Origin: Paenibacillus elgii NBRC 100335
GTDB taxonomy: Bacteria > Bacillota > Bacilli > Paenibacillales > NBRC-103111
Assembly (NCBI RefSeq): GCF_004000865.1
Contig: NZ_BIMB01000002.1
Span: 62,001 to 126,000 of the forward strand
DNA length: 64,000 nucleotides
Direction of reading: 5' to 3'
Shown: one piece after another, positions 61,918 through 64,000 of the stretch
How the letters are laid out: the number at the start of each line of letters is the position of its first letter
Numbering within the stretch: the first letter of the stretch is position 1
Translations under genes and position numbers: made by a program
Notes under the pieces: generated by a model
Databases searched by the model: none
Seen by the model: only the letters and a program-made list of their open reading frames with translations
What the model was told of the DNA's origin: nothing

Positions 61918-63210
61918 CTATTTATGTAATTCGGAGTTCACTTTTTGGGAAACCTCCTGCAAAATCTCCTTCGGCGTCCCTTTATCATGAATCGCGTTGT
62001 CTCTGGCTCTGGATAACTCGTTCCACAATAAGGAGCCTGCGGAAATGACCGGCCGGTTATGGGATTGCGGAAGAATTTCCGCGAATTTCTTCGTCGCCGG
62101 ATCTTTAATCCCTTCGTTGACTGACGGGATGGTCGCCAAATTGCCGGTCGTCTCGCTGAATATTTTTTGTCCGTTCTTCCCTGCTGCGAATTTAATGAAT
62201 TTCCAGGCGGCGTCCGCATTTTTCGCGCCTTTGGGGATGATGTAGCTGAATCCGCCGGACCAGCTTGTAAACTTGTCGCCTGTCGGCGTAGGAATCGGGG
62301 TAACGCCGTAATTTAAATTCGGCTTATACTTTTTGATTCCGGCGATGCGCCACGGACCGCTGACGGTCATGCTAAGCTGGCCGGTAAGGAAGGGATTATC
62401 CGCTCCCGAGCCTGCCGAATCGGTAAAAGCAGCGACATCCTCAATGTTGTATTTCTTGGCGTAGTCGCGCATCCATTCGAGCGCTCGGACCACATTCGGG
62501 TGATCCGCCGTTACTTTGTCGGCCGATTTGTCATAGAAATCGCCGCCGAAAGCCCAGCCCCACGTATAAATCCAGCCCTGATCGTACCAGGGGATAAATC
62601 CGATCCGCTCGAACCGCTTGCCTGTCTTCTTGGTCAGCTTCTCCGCAGCGGCTTCAAGCTCGGCGATCGTCTTCGGAGGATGTTCCGGGTCCAGCCCGAC
62701 CTCCTTGAATTGATCCTTGTTATAATATAAAAGCCGGGAATCCGTGTCGTTCGGAAGCCCGTACAGCTTTCCTTTGTACGTCGCTTCGGCCATTGCAAAT
62801 TCATAGTAGTCGGAGGCGTTGATCTGTTCGGCCTTCGCTTTATCGGTCAGATCAGTCAATGATCCGCGTGCCGCCCAGGAACCGATTTCGAACCGGTCGA
62901 AATAAGCCGCATCGGGAGGATTTCCGCCCGCGATGGCGGCCAAAAGCTTCTCGTTCTGACCTTCGCCCTGCTGAGCGATATAAGTCATATCAACCTGAAT
63001 ATCGGGATTTTGCTCGTGGAACGCTTTGACGATTCTCTCAAGCGCCTCTTTCTCCGTATCCGTATTGCCGTGCCAAAAGGTCACCTTTGTTTTTTTGGCG
63101 CCGGTTCCGTTTGCGGAATCCCCGCTGCCCGACGAACATCCGATTAAAACAGTCGAAAGCGCTATCAACGATGCGAATGATCCCATTAAGCATTTGTTCA
63201 TAGGTTTCAC
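61918..63210 (-). CDS. CUT1 ABC transporter substrate-binding lipoprotein, second system
   Basis: Receptor lipoprotein of the second importer, 430 residues. The signal peptide ends in the lipobox STVLIGCSSG. The SBP_bac_1 fold starts KVTFWHGNTDTEKEALERIV and has NPDIQVDMTYIAQQGEGQNE and YYNKDQFKEVGLDPEHPPKT. The start is GTG 63210, 7 bp after GGGGAGG; an ATG at 63201 and a codon at 63264 are alternatives. A palindromic operator for the neighbouring regulator lies upstream. Confidence 0.92.
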   Translation of the reverse strand: MKPMNKCLMGSFASLIALSTVLIGCSSGSGDSANGTGAKKTKVTFWHGNTDTEKEALERIVKAFHEQNPDIQVDMTYIAQQGEGQNEKLLAAIAGGNPPDAAYFDRFEIGSWAARGSLTDLTDKAKAEQINASDYYEFAMAEATYKGKLYGLPNDTDSRLLYYNKDQFKEVGLDPEHPPKTIAELEAAAEKLTKKTGKRFERIGFIPWYDQGWIYTWGWAFGGDFYDKSADKVTADHPNVVRALEWMRDYAKKYNIEDVAAFTDSAGSGADNPFLTGQLSMTVSGPWRIAGIKKYKPNLNYGVTPIPTPTGDKFTSWSGGFSYIIPKGAKNADAAWKFIKFAAGKNGQKIFSETTGNLATIPSVNEGIKDPATKKFAEILPQSHNRPVISAGSLLWNELSRARDNAIHDKGTPKEILQEVSQKVNSELHK

Positions 63211-63318
63211 CGGATTGCCTCCCCATTTTGTAATCGGCTGCACAACTCTTGTAAAGGCTTTCATAATGATCGATGCCTATTTCTTGTTTCGCCCCCCTTT
63301 TGCCGAAAATAAAAGCAT

Positions 63319-63332
63319 ATTGGTATACCAAT
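63319..63332. promoter_or_regulatory. TTGGTATACCAA operator before the second ABC operon
   Basis: ATTGGTATACCAAT is a perfect 14-bp palindrome 109 bp upstream of the binding-protein start. It shares the TGGTATA/TATACCA half-site with the palindrome at 63479-63502. A common regulator is implied. Confidence 0.65.
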
Positions 63333-63478
63333 TAAGATATATCAACATGCTAATTATATTAACATCATCTTATGTTTGTGTCAATTCAGTGATTTTCATG
63401 AAAAAACAATAAAAATTAGCTTATTTTGCCGATTTTTGTTGCAGAATAACGATCTCCCCCGGTATTTTTTGCAAAAAA

Positions 63479-63502
63479 ATATGGTATATCAATATACCAT
63501 AT
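63479..63502. promoter_or_regulatory. Palindrome by the 3' end of the edge regulator
   Basis: The arms TATGGTATAT and ATATACCATA pair around CA (perfect, extended by one A/T pair on each side). It lies just past the stop of the partial regulator and upstream of the ABC operon. Confidence 0.65.
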
Positions 63503-63508
63503 CATAAA

Positions 63509-64000
63509 TCAATATTCATTTTCATATCGGGTATCATGTGATTTGACCTTCAGCTTAAAGCCGACAGGGTTCAGCAGCGGGACTTCCCGGCGTTCCAGCT
63601 GCGCCAACAGCAGCTCTGCGGCCTTTTGTCCGATTTCCCGTTCATCTTGAAGAATGTGGGTTAAAGGAAAGTAACCATGGCGGGAATAGATCATATCGAA
63701 GCATACGACTTCGCAGTCGCGATGTCTGCCGAGCTGGCGAAGCACATGGGAAAGTAGAATCGCGTTGTCGTATTCGCAAGCGAATATGGCCGTAATCGAA
63801 GGATTCTCATCCAAGAAAGCTTTCAGCGGTCCGCTATCCCACTCCATAGGATCGGCCGCGTCGTACGCCATGGTATTCAGGGCGGGCATGTCCGTGAAGA
63901 TAGAGTTTACCCCGATCGCCATCCCCCGCTTCAAAAAGGCGTTGGTGAAGCCTTGAATCCGCTCCTCAATCGACGACGTGTTTTCGGCCGGAGCCGAAAC
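63509..64000 (-). CDS. Substrate-sensing transcriptional regulator, LacI/GntR-LacI type (5' end outside window)
   Basis: The C-terminal 163 residues of a regulator with a periplasmic-binding-protein-like sensor domain. The N-terminus with its DNA-binding domain lies beyond the right edge. Visible text includes TAIFACEYDNAILLSHVLRQ, VVCFDMIYSRHGYFPLTHIL, the family-typical QDEREIGQKAAELLLAQLER and the end VGFKLKVKSHDTRYENEY. The reading frame stays open to base 64000. The TGGTATACCA-type palindromes next to it look more like GntR-type than LacI-type operators, so a GntR HTH joined to a LacI-like sensor (as in AraR) is possible. It probably controls the ABC operon downstream. Confidence 0.8.
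   Translation of the reverse strand, partial: VSAPAENTSSIEERIQGFTNAFLKRGMAIGVNSIFTDMPALNTMAYDAADPMEWDSGPLKAFLDENPSITAIFACEYDNAILLSHVLRQLGRHRDCEVVCFDMIYSRHGYFPLTHILQDEREIGQKAAELLLAQLERREVPLLNPVGFKLKVKSHDTRYENEY

Overview
The window reads as chromosomal DNA from a Gram-positive member of the Bacillales, most likely a Paenibacillus-type soil Firmicute. This rests on gene content: dltXABCD, dnaB-dnaI, hemQ of the Firmicute type, yuiB/yumB/yumC-like genes, ktrBA behind a c-di-AMP riboswitch, tandem glycine riboswitches, strong AGGAGG ribosome binding sites with frequent TTG/GTG starts, and many CUT1 sugar ABC transporters with LacI-type regulators and a GH88 hydrolase. The species cannot be named from the sequence alone. 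No rRNA, tRNA or CRISPR was found.

Layout. 0-1.5 kb: a truncated siderophore-binding lipoprotein under a near-perfect Fur box, then a TetR regulator. 1.5-7.2 kb: a leftward CUT1 ABC transporter with an amidohydrolase and an argininosuccinate-lyase paralogue, probably uptake and breakdown of an unknown N-substituted or carboxylated compound. 7.4-10.0 kb: a YtrA-like GntR/ABC/small-multidrug-efflux operon under a 40-bp palindrome; its regulator seems to start at an ATA codon. 10.1-12.6 kb: glutaminase plus a glutamine-type sodium symporter. 13.0-20.1 kb: one-carbon and serine/glycine catabolism. Two divergent tandem glycine riboswitches face away from each other, one over gcvH-sdaAB-sdaAA and one over gcvT-gcvPA-gcvPB. 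20.5-24.8 kb: the teichoic-acid D-alanylation operon, with the tiny dltX. 24.9-27.0 kb: an MFS pump with a divergent ArsR regulator, and a zinc-ribbon protein. 27.2-31.9 kb: a LytS/LytTR two-component pair followed by cstA and its YbdD-like partner, a likely pyruvate uptake module.

32-35 kb is a decaying, AT-rich accessory stretch: an ECF sigma factor and its anti-sigma, both with their middles deleted, two orphan secreted proteins and a frameshifted integrase relic. 35.3-37.6 kb: a GH88 unsaturated uronyl hydrolase with its LacI repressor and a 20-bp palindromic operator. 37.8-39.9 kb holds the most unusual locus: AgrB and an AgrD-like peptide, a seven-helix AgrC-like membrane sensor with no kinase domain, and two LytTR-like DNA-binding proteins with no receiver domain.

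40.0-64 kb is mostly housekeeping: sdhCAB and a divergent LysR regulator, ktrB-ktrA-antiporter under a c-di-AMP riboswitch, a CPBP protease overlapping uvrC tail to tail, trxA, a YqzM-like protein, dnaI and dnaB, a long inverted repeat, a YuiB-like protein, hemQ, a yumB-like NADH dehydrogenase, a yumC-like ferredoxin-NADP reductase, and at the right edge a second CUT1 ABC operon with a truncated regulator and TGGTATA-type operators.
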